In this document: piece after piece, positions 1-8,886 of the stretch
How positions within the stretch are numbered: position 1 is the first letter of the stretch
Layout of the letters: every line of letters begins with the position of its first letter
Assembly (NCBI RefSeq): GCF_009801115.1
Contig: NZ_VTOL01000003.1
Coordinates: 186,001-250,000, forward strand
From: Dyadobacter sp. 3J3
Lineage (GTDB): Bacteria; Bacteroidota; Bacteroidia; Cytophagales; Spirosomataceae
Direction of reading: 5' to 3'
DNA length: 64,000 nt
Program-made: the position numbers and the translations under genes
The notes under the pieces: model-generated
Seen by the model: the letters and a program-made list of their open reading frames with translations, nothing else
The model's database searches: none
What the model was told of the DNA's origin: nothing

Positions 1-376
1 TTTTTCCTTTTAAAAGTATGACATCTTTTAATGTATGTTCTTCGGTAAGATTAGCGGTGCTAATCACAAAACCAGACTTGTGATTTTTCACTTTTCTAAT
101 CATTTCTGACTGTTCTTCAATGGATTGAGAACCAAAAATGAAAGAGAGCCCTCCATTTTTCGCCAGCGCAATAGCCATATTATCATCAGAAACCGACTGC
201 ATAATGGCTGATACAAAAGGAACATTTAGTTCAATATCGGATGCTTCTCCCTTATTAAATTTAGTTAAAGGCGTTTTCAATGACACCTTATTAGGAACAC
301 AATCCTTGGTTGTCAAACCAGGAATTAACAGGTATTCGCTAAAAGTTCTTGATGTTTCGTTTAAATACTGAGCCAT
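1..376 (-). CDS. guaB: IMP dehydrogenase, N-terminal part (cut by window edge)
   Basis: IMP dehydrogenase oxidises IMP to XMP with NAD+, the committed step of GMP synthesis. Only the first 125 codons are here; the rest lies left of the window. Translating leftward from the ATG at 374-376 gives the family N-terminus: the [14 protein letters not shown] segment, a [14 protein letters not shown] strand leading into the TIM barrel, then [13 protein letters not shown] and GSQSIEEQ. The last visible residues run toward the CBS-domain insertion, which is not covered. There is no clear operon partner; the reading frame immediately upstream (378-794) is doubtful. I am confident of the family from these N-terminal blocks, but the active-site Cys loop cannot be checked here. 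Confidence 0.92.
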   Translation of the reverse strand, partial: MAQYLNETSRTFSEYLLIPGLTTKDCVPNKVSLKTPLTKFNKGEASDIELNVPFVSAIMQSVSDDNMAIALAKNGGLSFIFGSQSIEEQSEMIRKVKNHKSGFVISTANLTEEHTLKDVILLKGK

Positions 377-377
377 T

Positions 378-794
378 TTATCTGTTTTTAAAATTAATCG
401 CAATCATGTCCGGGAATACTGCCGATGAGAAAAACCGTTTTCCTAACAATATGTATTGAAGAAAAATAAGATTTAACCGATAAGACTGTTTTACCGAAAA
501 AGAAAAAACGAGCTGTTTTTTGAAGTTTAAAACTGAATACAGATTTCTTTTTAAATCTGTTAAGAAAATTAGATTATTTACTTTGCCGGTTTGAAGTAAT
601 GAAGCTGGAAACAATTTCGGATCCCAAACATCAAAATTTACTGGAACATTATTGTGGAAAGTACTGAAATGAAGGATATTATAATATTCTAAAAATATTT
701 TTAAAACTGCCGTTCTGTACCACTGTTGCTTTTTTCCTGCAACTTTCCGGCTTTTTGAACCGGGCACTTCGACAAAATTGAACCCTGTTTCCAT
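378..794 (-). CDS. doubtful ORF upstream of guaB
   Basis: This is an open frame of 138 codons ending 1 bp before the guaB start, on the same strand. The product is rich in Phe, Leu, Asn and Lys, has no signal peptide, no clear membrane segment and no motif I recognise. That composition is what a chance translation of AT-rich spacer gives. If it is not a gene, the guaB leader and promoter lie inside it. I list it only because the frame is intact and its spacing to guaB would suit an operon. No function is proposed. Confidence 0.2.
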   Translation of the reverse strand: METGFNFVEVPGSKSRKVAGKKQQWYRTAVLKIFLEYYNILHFSTFHNNVPVNFDVWDPKLFPASLLQTGKVNNLIFLTDLKRNLYSVLNFKKQLVFSFSVKQSYRLNLIFLQYILLGKRFFSSAVFPDMIAINFKNR

Positions 795-1240
795 AAAATA
801 TATTTATAGAGAACATCTTTTCCAGGAAATAATTCACTTACGTCAATTATGATTTTTCCACGGAAGCTTTACATAGCGTAAATCGTACAACATTCGTTGT
901 TAAAGCGACTCATTGTGAAGCGTTCTTCATATAATGGACGCAAAAGTAGTTAATTTTAAAACAATTTCCTCGATCTAAGGACTAGAAAATGTCAGAACTT
1001 CTTTTATCCTGACCTAAAATAGTATACTTAACGCAAAATCAAATAAAAGCTTATTGATAAATTGAGATAGTAAAATCCACAAAAACACTTGCCAGACAGT
1101 AAATAATTTTGTTTAGATTTATTTAAACAAACGTTATAGTTGTCTAAGATTTAACCTGACGCCTTATACGTAAAAAATTCTGAGAGACGGAAAGAAGCAA
1201 TCTTAATTCAATTTTTACATATCAAATTTGATTTCCAAGG
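795..1240. other. AT-rich spacer without a recognisable gene
   Basis: I see no open frame of useful length, RNA gene, strong hairpin or repeat. The part next to 795 would hold the promoter of the leftward genes; I could not find a match to TTG-N19-TAnnTTTG with both elements. Confidence 0.5.
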
Positions 1241-1744
1241 TTATTCATAGCCATAAGCGACAACAATCTGGTCATTCGTTTTCAGAGATTCATGACGGGC
1301 GTCGTATCCGCTTAGCACAATCACGTGCGCTCCCATTTCAGCTGCTTGTTTTTTCATTTTTTCAACCTCCCTGGATTCCATATTTGCAATACCGTCAATA
1401 TGATGCGCTGACTTTACATGAATTTCTCCTTTTTTTATCAAACCCACCACAGACAAAGGATTACTGGTTACTATAATTTTCTCCCAGTCCTTTTTCCCAT
1501 GCACTTCTACTTTTTTGGAAATTGGTTCTACACGTCCGGATTGGTAAACAATTTTTTCAACTTCTGCTTTCCCTAATTTATCTGAATGGGAATCTACCGG
1601 ATTTGTAAAGACAATAGTACTTTCTGTTACGTAATTCACCCTAACATGCAGCTTTTCACCATCATGTTTGACTATAACATCCTGGGCGGAGGCAAATCGT
1701 GTTGCAATACAGCAAACGACGAGAATCAATAAATAGTTTTTCAC
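1241..1744 (-). CDS. exported protein of unknown function
   Basis: This encodes a 167-residue protein. Residues 1-20 form a signal peptide (hydrophobic LLILVVCCIA core, cleavage probably after FASA, leaving Gln at the N-terminus), so it is exported to the periplasm or outer membrane. The first half resembles the short beta-rich modules common in Bacteroidota secreted proteins, with an IVKHDGEKLHVRV start and an EVEKIVYQSGR segment. The second half carries MGAHVIVLSGYDA, as in proteins that form a compact alpha/beta lipoprotein-like fold. There is no lipobox Cys at the cleavage site. The gene stands alone, with long spacers on both sides. I do not recognise a named family. Confidence 0.7.
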   Translation of the reverse strand: MKNYLLILVVCCIATRFASAQDVIVKHDGEKLHVRVNYVTESTIVFTNPVDSHSDKLGKAEVEKIVYQSGRVEPISKKVEVHGKKDWEKIIVTSNPLSVVGLIKKGEIHVKSAHHIDGIANMESREVEKMKKQAAEMGAHVIVLSGYDARHESLKTNDQIVVAYGYE

Positions 1745-2153
1745 TTTTATTACGGATAGAGGTTCTACATAACGTAAATATATTGATAGAATTTTTTCTA
1801 CGAAAAAATTTGATGATACGAAGATACTACAAACCTAAATGATAATATTGTAATTTTAAGCATTTTAAATAAAACTATTCAAACAATTACTCATAAGCGA
1901 TAATCACAACATTTCGATTGTCTACAATGCTTGTAGTAAGAAAAACGACTTAACTTCTCAATCCTTCAACCGGTAAATCAAAATATCTAACTTATAATCA
2001 AATAGTTAGTACATTTACCTTGCGCCTATTTTAAAACCTCGACTCAACGGATTAAAGTATTTTTTGATCTGTCTGGCATACTATAAATTGTCGGGCACCG
2101 AAAGATTAAACACATAATATATAATCAAAAAAGACTATTCTATCGCCCTCTTG
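1745..2153. other. spacer between divergent genes 1241-1744 and 2154-2333
   Basis: AT-rich, with no open frame worth reporting. CAAACCTA at 1830-1837 reads TAGGTTTG on the minus strand and fits the Bacteroidota -7 box for the leftward gene, but no TTG sits at the expected distance, so it is only a candidate. Confidence 0.4.
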
Positions 2154-2333
2154 ATGAGCAAATTTTTTATTATTTTTATAAAAGGAATTGTAGGTTTGAT
2201 CTGGTTTGTCGCCACAGTTGTTACTACTGTGCTTCTTTCCCCATTTATGCTGTTTTCGTGGATTTCAAGTTTTTTGAATAAAAAGGAAAGGGACAACGAT
2301 GAAAAAGCATCGTCAGAGGATCAAGACAATTGA
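2154..2333 (+). CDS. small single-pass membrane protein
   Basis: This is a 59-residue protein. Residues about 4-40 are strongly hydrophobic (FIIFIKGIVGLIWFVATV and the following TVLLSPFMLF stretch), enough for one long or two short membrane helices. The tail of about 18 residues is charged and acidic (KKERDNDEKASSEDQDN). I chose the ATG at 2154 over an in-frame TTG one codon upstream. It has no operon partner. It belongs to no family I recognise; length, composition and the clean membrane/tail division argue for a real gene. Confidence 0.5.
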   Translation: MSKFFIIFIKGIVGLIWFVATVVTTVLLSPFMLFSWISSFLNKKERDNDEKASSEDQDN

Positions 2334-2492
2334 CTATTAAAAACAATATCTAGAAATAAAATAAAACATATATTGCCTATTTTTTAAGCAGTCAGCCATT
2401 GAATAGCTGTTTGCTAACTGTTGGCTTAGCTCTGCAACAGAAGGCCCATCTCCCGACAAATCATTGGGGATAAGATCTTCAAAACTCTTCCA

Positions 2493-3977
2493 TTATCCTT
2501 TTTTGACTGCATTTTTCAAAATACCAACAGCCTGCTGCATCTCATCAAGCGATAGATTCCCAAAACCTAAACGCATTGCTGTCACACTTTCAGTCTGATA
2601 CAAAAGTTTTTGTGGCAGATGAAGATTTTGCGCCAAACAATTTTTGCTGATACGCATCAGATTCAATTCCGGGTTCCATTTCGTCCAGATAGACAAACCT
2701 CCTGGCGGTGCCGAAAATGAGACATAATCACCTAATTCAGCGGTTAATAATCTACATAAAAAATCTCTCCTTTCCTGATAAATTTTCAATGCTTTTTTAA
2801 GGTGGCGCTGAATTTCTCTTTCTTCCAGCAATTCTCCCAGAGCCTGCTCCATTAGCATATCTCCCTGCCTGTCAACAATGCGGCGAAACTTGCCTAATTC
2901 CTGGATAAGATTTTCGGGAGCCACCAAATACCCTGACCGAAAACCCGGTGCAAGGGAGTTACAAAAAGAACCGATATAAACCACCATTCCATGCCTGTCC
3001 GCGCTCGTCAGTGGTAATACCGGACTGCTGTTGTAATGAAAATCATAGTCATAATCATCTTCAAGAATTATAAAACCATATTGAGCCGAAAGACTTAACA
3101 ATTCCAGGCGCCTTTCCGCACTCAATGTCACCGTAGTCGGATAATGATGATGCGGTGTCAGATACAACATTCTGATTTCCCTTGTTTCACAAAGCTTTTT
3201 TATAACTTCCACCGAAATTCCGTCCTCATCCACAGCAACAGGAATAATAGTGGCACCCGCCTCCTGAAATATCATATTGGCCACGTAATAACTAAGATCA
3301 CCTACAATGACCAGGTCCCCTTTTCCGATTAACATATTTGAAGCCAGGTAAATACTCATATGTATCCCCCTGGTTGTCAGGATATTATTTTTCGTAATGT
3401 GCAGTCCCCGGGTATTATTGAGGTAATGCGCCAATGTTTCACGATAAAATTCATTGCCTTCAACATGAGAATAACCAAAATGTTTGTGACTGCTTTTTCT
3501 TTTAAGAATTCCACCATAAACTTTCGATAATCGATCCAACGGAGCGAGGCGTATATCCGGAAGCCCATCTGTAAATTCGAGTGCAGAATCGTTACGTACA
3601 AAGGGCTTATCCAGCAATATATTTTGTTTGAAACTAAAACCCGTTTTTGCAGGATAACTTGTCAGAAATTCGGTATTATATTTTAATGAATCTGATCTTC
3701 TGGCGGGTGATTTATTGCTTACAAAAGTCCCTTTATTAGGTTGGATTTCTGTCCAGCCCTGGGCGTTCAATTCATCATAAACGGCAATTATGGTCTTACG
3801 ATGAACGTCAAGTTCCTGAGATAGTGTGCGGGATCCCGGCAGTTGGATACCAGGCGTTAATACGCCGCGCTGAATTGCATTGATCATCTGATGGACAATC
3901 TGCAAATATACTGGCGTATCCAAAATGCGGTCAATTACGACCATACTCTTGAAAGGAATTTGAACCGGACTACTCAT
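2493..3977 (-). CDS. MocR/PdxR-like GntR regulator with aminotransferase domain, PLP lysine missing
   Basis: This is a 494-residue MocR-type regulator. Residues about 15-80 form a GntR winged helix-turn-helix (LPGSRTLSQELDVHRKT, then GTFV closing the wing). Residues about 110-490 form a fold-type I aminotransferase domain, which in this family senses PLP or an amino-acid adduct. The PLP-site acidic motif EDDYDYDF is present. The loop that normally reads GTFSK, with the Lys holding PLP, reads GSFCNSL here; the Asn codon is at 2958-2960 (about residue 340). Covalent PLP binding at that site therefore looks lost. The gene is divergent from the lipocalin gene at 4134, a possible target. The family call is firm; the ligand is unknown. 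Confidence 0.88.
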   Translation of the reverse strand: MSSPVQIPFKSMVVIDRILDTPVYLQIVHQMINAIQRGVLTPGIQLPGSRTLSQELDVHRKTIIAVYDELNAQGWTEIQPNKGTFVSNKSPARRSDSLKYNTEFLTSYPAKTGFSFKQNILLDKPFVRNDSALEFTDGLPDIRLAPLDRLSKVYGGILKRKSSHKHFGYSHVEGNEFYRETLAHYLNNTRGLHITKNNILTTRGIHMSIYLASNMLIGKGDLVIVGDLSYYVANMIFQEAGATIIPVAVDEDGISVEVIKKLCETREIRMLYLTPHHHYPTTVTLSAERRLELLSLSAQYGFIILEDDYDYDFHYNSSPVLPLTSADRHGMVVYIGSFCNSLAPGFRSGYLVAPENLIQELGKFRRIVDRQGDMLMEQALGELLEEREIQRHLKKALKIYQERRDFLCRLLTAELGDYVSFSAPPGGLSIWTKWNPELNLMRISKNCLAQNLHLPQKLLYQTESVTAMRLGFGNLSLDEMQQAVGILKNAVKKG

Positions 3978-4133
3978 ACGTCAAAATTAGTAAATATTAA
4001 GAGTCCGGCCATGAATTTATATCAAATTACCTGTGAAAGCCTTTTCCGAAAAATCAAAAAAATCAAAAGATTTCAAAATTCAAATCATCTAAATAAAGCT
4101 TGAGACCGTATGTTCTGAAAAACGCACTTACTT

Positions 4134-4643
4134 ATGAAACTTCTGGCATCCATACTTTTTATCTGTGTCCTGAGCGCTTTCAAGCTTCCAAACGCTACTG
4201 TTGAAAGGGTCGATATCAACCATTATGCCGGAACATGGTATTCACTTTATTCCATTCCGTCTACATATGACAAAGGCAGCAAGGAAACAACTGGAAAATA
4301 TACCTGGAACCGAAAGGGTGAATATTATGATGTGGTTACGTCTTATAAAAAAGCAGGAAGTGATGAAATTCATTCCGTGTCTTCGAAAGTTTATCAGGTT
4401 CCAGGGACCAATAATGCGCAAATGAAAGCGCAATTTCTCTGGCCATTCAAAATTGATTATTGGGTTATTGAACTGGCTGAGGACTATTCTTACGTTGTAG
4501 TTGGCCATCCCGAACATAAATTCCTATTTATCATGAGTCGAAAAAAATCGATAGATAAAAAGCTTTATTCCGACATTGTTACCCGCTGCGAGGCGAGAGG
4601 CTATGATGTATCCAAACTTACCTGCCAAAATCATAAAGAATAA
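4134..4643 (+). CDS. lipocalin family protein (Blc-like)
   Basis: This is a 169-residue exported lipocalin. An N-terminal hydrophobic stretch (KLLASILFICVLSAF) is a signal peptide; no lipobox Cys follows, so it is probably periplasmic rather than a lipoprotein, unlike E. coli Blc. The first lipocalin signature is clear (INHYAGTWYSLYSIP), and the end carries the Blc-type segment RCEARGYDVSKL. The length matches the Blc/apolipoprotein D branch. Family members bind lipids or other small hydrophobic molecules during envelope stress; the ligand here is unknown. It is divergent from the MocR-type gene. Confidence 0.88.
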   Translation: MKLLASILFICVLSAFKLPNATVERVDINHYAGTWYSLYSIPSTYDKGSKETTGKYTWNRKGEYYDVVTSYKKAGSDEIHSVSSKVYQVPGTNNAQMKAQFLWPFKIDYWVIELAEDYSYVVVGHPEHKFLFIMSRKKSIDKKLYSDIVTRCEARGYDVSKLTCQNHKE

Positions 4644-4689
4644 TTGGCATTGTCACGAATGACTACTTTATGTTATCTGCAATTCCCTG

Positions 4690-4710
4690 TCGGCTTTCAG
4701 AGTCAGGCAA
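4690..4710 (+). repeat. short dispersed repeat, copy resembling 47625-47645
   Basis: The stretch beginning TCGGCTTTCAG with GGCAA at its end nearly matches 47625-47645: the 11-bp start is identical, then GTC and GGCAA are shared with small offsets. It lies about 50 bp after the lipocalin stop. With two copies seen it is a candidate intergenic repeat, not a proven family. Confidence 0.4.
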
Positions 4711-4799
4711 CATACCGACCTGAATTACAGCTAACTAAATCAGTTTTTTTTTACTAAATTTGGTTGTGTTCAGCTTCAAATTTAGCAATTCTAACGGTG

Positions 4800-6056
4800 A
4801 TGGCTATGATCAGAATATTTCTCCCAATACTGCTGCTGTTGATTTCGTCGGTTTGCATAGCGAATTTCCTGTTGATACCCATGGACAAAACACAGACGAA
4901 TCATCTCAAAGCTTATGGCCTGGCGTATGCGATTCTTAAAGATGATGTTGAACTGGATTGGCTTTTAAATTATCGGGGAGGTAGTTTCATGGTGCAATAT
5001 TCTAAAGCCATTGAAAGAGAATGTAAGCTGCGGGCTATTTCCTTTGATATCTTATCTGATGCTTCACAGGCACAAATCGTCAGCCAGATCAGCAATCCGA
5101 ATGTTAACATGGAGGTTATCAAACTCCATACAGCCGCGAAAATTGCTGTTTACTCTCCCATAAAAATCAGCCCTTCGGAATTTGAAAACACTGATGCTGT
5201 ATTGCTGGTTTTGAAGTATGCGGAAATTCCGTTTGAAGTTATTTATGACGAAGAAATTTTAAAAGGCGATCTACCGAAATACGACTGGATTCATTTGCAC
5301 CATGAGGATTTCACAGGACAATTTGGAAGAAATTTAAGACGCTTGTCTCCAAATGACATCAAAGCCCAGGAAGCCATTGCAAGTCGTTTTGGCTATGCCA
5401 AGGTATCCCAGATGAAACTGGCTGTTGCAAAATCCATCAAAGAATTCTGTGCCGGTGGCGGATTTTTGTTTGCCATGTGCTCGGGTGCTGAAACTTTTGA
5501 TATTGCACTCGCGGCCGAAGGAATTGATATTGTGGATGGGATTGATGGAGACGGCGTTGATCCTAACGCGCAGTCAAAACTGGATTATTCCAAAACATTT
5601 GCTTTTCAAAACTTCAAATTACATCTGGACGATGATGATGGAAGTGCCTTTTCGGATATTAATGCTACTGGTGGCAGGTCATGGTACAGCGAAAATGAAG
5701 ATTATTTTTCTTTGTTTGATTTTTCTGCAAAATGGGATGTAATACCCGCCATGCTAGTTCAGAATCATGAAAATCTGATACGGGAATTTTTCGGTCAGAC
5801 GAACGCTTTTACAAAGAATACAGTTAAGCCAAATGTTTTGGTCATGGGAACTAGCAGCCAGTCAGACAGATACATTTATGGCGAACTTGGCCGCGGGCAG
5901 TGGACATTTTATGGCGGACATGATCCGGAAGGACGCCGAGGTGGTAACCGCAGAATGGCCACAGACCTCAATCTTTATCCCAATTCTCCGGGTTACCGGC
6001 TTATCCTCAACAATGTTCTTTTCCCATCCGCCCGAAAAAAAAAGAGAAAGACCTGA
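4800..6056 (+). CDS. exported glutamine-amidotransferase-like protein of unknown function
   Basis: This gives about 418 residues from the ATG at 4800; an in-frame TTG at 4764 would add 12 unlikely residues. Residues 3-22 form a signal peptide or anchor (IRIFLPILLLLISSVCIANF). The mature start (MDKTQTNHLKAYGLAY, WLLNYRGGSF) defines a Bacteroidota family that I recall being labelled asparagine synthetase B, yet no N-terminal Cys amidotransferase or synthetase motif is present. Instead GGGFLFAMCSGAETFDIAL looks like the nucleophile-elbow Cys of a class-I amidotransferase or DJ-1-like fold. A late segment, GQWTFYGGHDPEGRRGG, is strongly patterned. A TAAATTTG at 4755-4762 fits a -7 box. It probably acts outside the cytoplasm; its substrate is unknown. 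Confidence 0.75.
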   Translation: MAMIRIFLPILLLLISSVCIANFLLIPMDKTQTNHLKAYGLAYAILKDDVELDWLLNYRGGSFMVQYSKAIERECKLRAISFDILSDASQAQIVSQISNPNVNMEVIKLHTAAKIAVYSPIKISPSEFENTDAVLLVLKYAEIPFEVIYDEEILKGDLPKYDWIHLHHEDFTGQFGRNLRRLSPNDIKAQEAIASRFGYAKVSQMKLAVAKSIKEFCAGGGFLFAMCSGAETFDIALAAEGIDIVDGIDGDGVDPNAQSKLDYSKTFAFQNFKLHLDDDDGSAFSDINATGGRSWYSENEDYFSLFDFSAKWDVIPAMLVQNHENLIREFFGQTNAFTKNTVKPNVLVMGTSSQSDRYIYGELGRGQWTFYGGHDPEGRRGGNRRMATDLNLYPNSPGYRLILNNVLFPSARKKKRKT

Positions 6057-6166
6057 AAATTGGTTACAGCCACTTTAAATTGATATATTTCATGCAAAAA
6101 AATATTTCGGGTCTGATATTTTAGCAGAGCCGAAACAAAGATCAGCAACCGGAAATAGCATTACAA

Positions 6167-7078
6167 GTGGGAAGAAAATTTGTTGAATTTGTCTTTTTCG
6201 GAAATTATTTTGTCGGTACGCTGGCAGTTGCGCTTTCACTGGAAACCTTATTTCAGCTTCAAATTCATTTTAATTCCATTTTGTATTATTCATTGTTGTT
6301 TTTTGGAACGGTAATGTACTACACCTATGCCTACTCCGGTATTACCAGCGCGGATAATTCCATCAACCCAAGAACGATCTGGTATGCTAAACATCATAAT
6401 TTCATCAAGTGGAGCCAACCCGCATTACTTGCTATTTGTGGCACCTTATCGTTGATTTTACTTTGCCGGTATTATGAAAATATTTTGCGTTTACCAATTG
6501 CTTACTGGATACTTGTCTCTGTAATTGGCCTGGCAGCGATTCTTTATTATGGTTTGATACCCCAATCTTTCATAAAATTAAATCTGCGAAACACAGGCTG
6601 GCTCAAAGCATTCATTATCGGATTTGTATGGGCCTGTTGTGTAAATCTGTTACCGCTGGTTGTCCTGCAAATTGAAAGAGGAACATACTACATCGATCCG
6701 GTTTTTGCACTTTGGCTTTTCATGAAAAACTGGATGTTTTGTACCGTAAATGCTATAATGTTCGATTTGAAAGACTACGCAGATGACTCCAATCAGCAGC
6801 TCAAAACATTTGTTGTCCGTTATGGATTACAAACAACGATATTTTTCGTATTGATTCCTTTATTAACAATCGGCATTGTCTCTCTTTTACTTTTTGCGCA
6901 TTTCCGGCATTTCAAAACAATAGTTCTGTTGTTCAATCTGGTACCTTTTATGCTGATGCTCATTGTTGCATGGTCTATGTTAAAACACAAAAATATCCTG
7001 TACTATCTCATCGTCATCGATGGGCTTTTACTCGTTAAAGCAGTTTGCGGCATAGTCGGATCTCAATTTATTAACTAG
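6167..7078 (+). CDS. UbiA-like multi-pass membrane protein
   Basis: This is a 303-residue protein with about eight or nine hydrophobic helices. The segment MFDLKDYADDSNQQLKT resembles the second Asp-rich motif of UbiA prenyltransferases (DxxDxxxD followed by a Lys-Thr). The first motif, NxxxDxxxD, is not convincing: the corresponding loop reads YSGITSADNSINPRT. The substrate, a prenyl acceptor in the family, cannot be named. The start is a GTG at 6167; no better ATG lies near. The methyltransferase gene follows after 11 bp and is almost certainly cotranscribed, suggesting a lipid or quinone modification pair. A degenerate UbiA homologue without enzymatic activity is also possible. Confidence 0.6.
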   Translation: MGRKFVEFVFFGNYFVGTLAVALSLETLFQLQIHFNSILYYSLLFFGTVMYYTYAYSGITSADNSINPRTIWYAKHHNFIKWSQPALLAICGTLSLILLCRYYENILRLPIAYWILVSVIGLAAILYYGLIPQSFIKLNLRNTGWLKAFIIGFVWACCVNLLPLVVLQIERGTYYIDPVFALWLFMKNWMFCTVNAIMFDLKDYADDSNQQLKTFVVRYGLQTTIFFVLIPLLTIGIVSLLLFAHFRHFKTIVLLFNLVPFMLMLIVAWSMLKHKNILYYLIVIDGLLLVKAVCGIVGSQFIN

Positions 7079-7089
7079 ACTTAAACCTA

Positions 7090-7740
7090 ATGGATACTGA
7101 TTTCGATACAGTTGCCCGCCCATATGATTTCATTAGCCGGCTGTTTTTTGGAGACGCGTTGGTGAAGGCCCAGGTCAGTTTGCTCTCACAAATTTTGCCA
7201 AACAGCAGAATTTTGATTGTTGGTGGAGGAACAGGATGGATACTTGAAGAAATTGCTAAAATACATCCAACAGGATTAGAGATTATTTATGTAGAATCTT
7301 CTTTGAAAATGATTGAACTATCCCAAAAGAGAAGCTGCAAAAACAATAGTGTTTCCTTTATGAATACGCCAGTTGAAGGTTATTATACTGAACTGCTTTT
7401 TGACATCATCATCACGCCTTTCTTTTTCGATCTTTTCAAAAAAGATAAAATAGACATGCTATTTTCTGGTCTGGACAAAAAATTAAAGGAAGACGGATTA
7501 TGGCTCTATACCGATTTCATTCCAACTGAATACCAGACAAAAATCTGGCAAAAAGTACTTTTAAAAACGATGTATTTATTTTTTGGAATACTAAGCAAAG
7601 TCGAAGCTTCCGAACTTGTGGACATGGATTTGTATTTTTCTGAAAAATATAATAAAATTTCAGAGGAGTGGTTTTATGGAAAATTTGTGAGGTCGATAGC
7701 TTACAAAAAAAACCAAATTGCAATTTCACTATCGTTGTAA
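7090..7740 (+). CDS. class I SAM-dependent methyltransferase
   Basis: This is a 216-residue soluble protein. Motif I is clear (ILIVGGGTGWILEEI, residues about 41-55), followed by the acidic end of strand 2 (IIYVESSLKMIELSQ) and a post-strand-4 segment FDIIITPFFFDLF. It is about the length of UbiE/MenG-type methyltransferases and starts like them (VARPYDFIS), but lacks their diagnostic later motifs, so I leave the symbol empty. It lies 11 bp after the UbiA-like gene, which points to a prenyl-quinone, carotenoid or other lipid head group as substrate. Confidence 0.75.
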   Translation: MDTDFDTVARPYDFISRLFFGDALVKAQVSLLSQILPNSRILIVGGGTGWILEEIAKIHPTGLEIIYVESSLKMIELSQKRSCKNNSVSFMNTPVEGYYTELLFDIIITPFFFDLFKKDKIDMLFSGLDKKLKEDGLWLYTDFIPTEYQTKIWQKVLLKTMYLFFGILSKVEASELVDMDLYFSEKYNKISEEWFYGKFVRSIAYKKNQIAISLSL

Positions 7741-7790
7741 TCATAATTTGTGAGGAAATTTTGGAAAAACATTATTTTGCTTTTTTCTCG

Positions 7791-7854
7791 TCCTTCTTTC
7801 TTAGCCAGCATATTAATCGTCTCAATAATTCCATGGCAGTTTCTTTACCGGTTA
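7791..7854 (-). pseudogene. decayed duplicate of the Rpn gene interior
   Basis: Read leftward, this stretch repeats the part of the neighbouring nuclease gene at about 8007-8071 (the region coding TGKET-MGIIETIKMLAKEEG) at roughly 85-90 percent identity, shifted by 216-217 bp. One base is missing in the run after ATGG, which breaks the frame. It overlaps and follows the stop of the intact gene, so it is a leftover of a 3'-end duplication rather than a gene. Confidence 0.7.
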
Positions 7855-8768
7855 TTAGTTAATTCAGCTTGTACTTTCTCAACGAAATCCGCCGATACAT
7901 CTGCCAGCATGGCTATTTTATTCACATCAAAGTCATAATTTGAAAGAAGATTTCGGACAAATATTACTTTTCCATTTTCTAAGCCTTTCTCCAAACCTTC
8001 TTCCATCCCCTCTTCCTTAGCCAGCATTTTAATTGTCTCAATAATTCCCATAGAAGTTTCTTTACCGGTTAACAAATTGATTTCCATATCAAATTTACTA
8101 TTTATTTCAGAATTTTCTATGTGAACAAAAGTCTTTAAAAAATAAAGAAAACGCCTTATTTGTTCGTTTTCGTAGCGCTTGCTTTGTATAAGAGCCCTGG
8201 CAATGGTTAGCCTTTGTTCTCCTAATTCTTCCTCAGGAATTTTTCCTTGAAGCAATGATTTTTGTGCCGCCAGAACAATCAGTGTAAATGGATTATTCAT
8301 ACCTAACAACTGCTCTTCGTTATGCTGCAAAATCCCATAAGCATTGTATTCATATGTAATTCTGGTTCCTAAAAAGCTTTTTTGATATAAAGCAGTCTGG
8401 TTCTGATTATTTTGTCCTGTAAAAACTGCAAGCGCAACGATTTCAACTTCAAATCGATCCAGAATTCTGTAATAGTATTGAAACATTCTCTTTCCAAAAT
8501 TCTTACCTGCAATCGCCTCGATTTCGATATGAATTAATATCCATTCCTCCTCGCCACTTCTCAAAAAAGTTTTTACCAGCATATCCACAAAACGGCTTCC
8601 GCCTTGCTTATCGAGTTCAGGGAATAATTCACTTAACTCCTTATCCATAAACTCAAAACCCCTTTCTATATTGAAAAGAATATCCGCATCATCAAAAAAG
8701 AAACGCAGCAAATCCGGAAAAGCTTCCTCAAAAGCACTTTTCAACAGTATATCATTCTTTTTACGCAT
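7845..8768 (-). CDS. Rpn family recombination-promoting nuclease (PD-(D/E)XK)
   Basis: This is a 307-residue Rpn/PDDEXK-type protein, often labelled putative transposase. Characterised members are DNA endonucleases that promote RecA-independent recombination. The N-terminal domain (residues about 1-130) has the expected start, AFEEAFPDLLRFFF. The ILIHIEIEA strand carries the E-x-E that replaces the usual ExK, followed by a conserved KRMFQYYYRI helix. The C-terminal half is helical with a Glu-Gly repeat (EEGMEEGLEKGLENGK) before a final helix pair. The start is the ATG at 8766-8768. The stop lies inside a partial copy of the gene's own C-terminal code, so the current tail TNNR was probably created by that duplication. 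It has no operon partners. Confidence 0.85.
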   Translation of the reverse strand: MRKKNDILLKSAFEEAFPDLLRFFFDDADILFNIERGFEFMDKELSELFPELDKQGGSRFVDMLVKTFLRSGEEEWILIHIEIEAIAGKNFGKRMFQYYYRILDRFEVEIVALAVFTGQNNQNQTALYQKSFLGTRITYEYNAYGILQHNEEQLLGMNNPFTLIVLAAQKSLLQGKIPEEELGEQRLTIARALIQSKRYENEQIRRFLYFLKTFVHIENSEINSKFDMEINLLTGKETSMGIIETIKMLAKEEGMEEGLEKGLENGKVIFVRNLLSNYDFDVNKIAMLADVSADFVEKVQAELTNNR

Positions 8769-8886
8769 ACATCAAAAGATATCAAGAGCCACTCATTTTG
8801 TAAACGCGATTACGAATACTGATCAAAGTCACTTAGCTTACAGACACAGGTCATCTTATCCCCGACCTAAATCCGCCAATTTTGAC

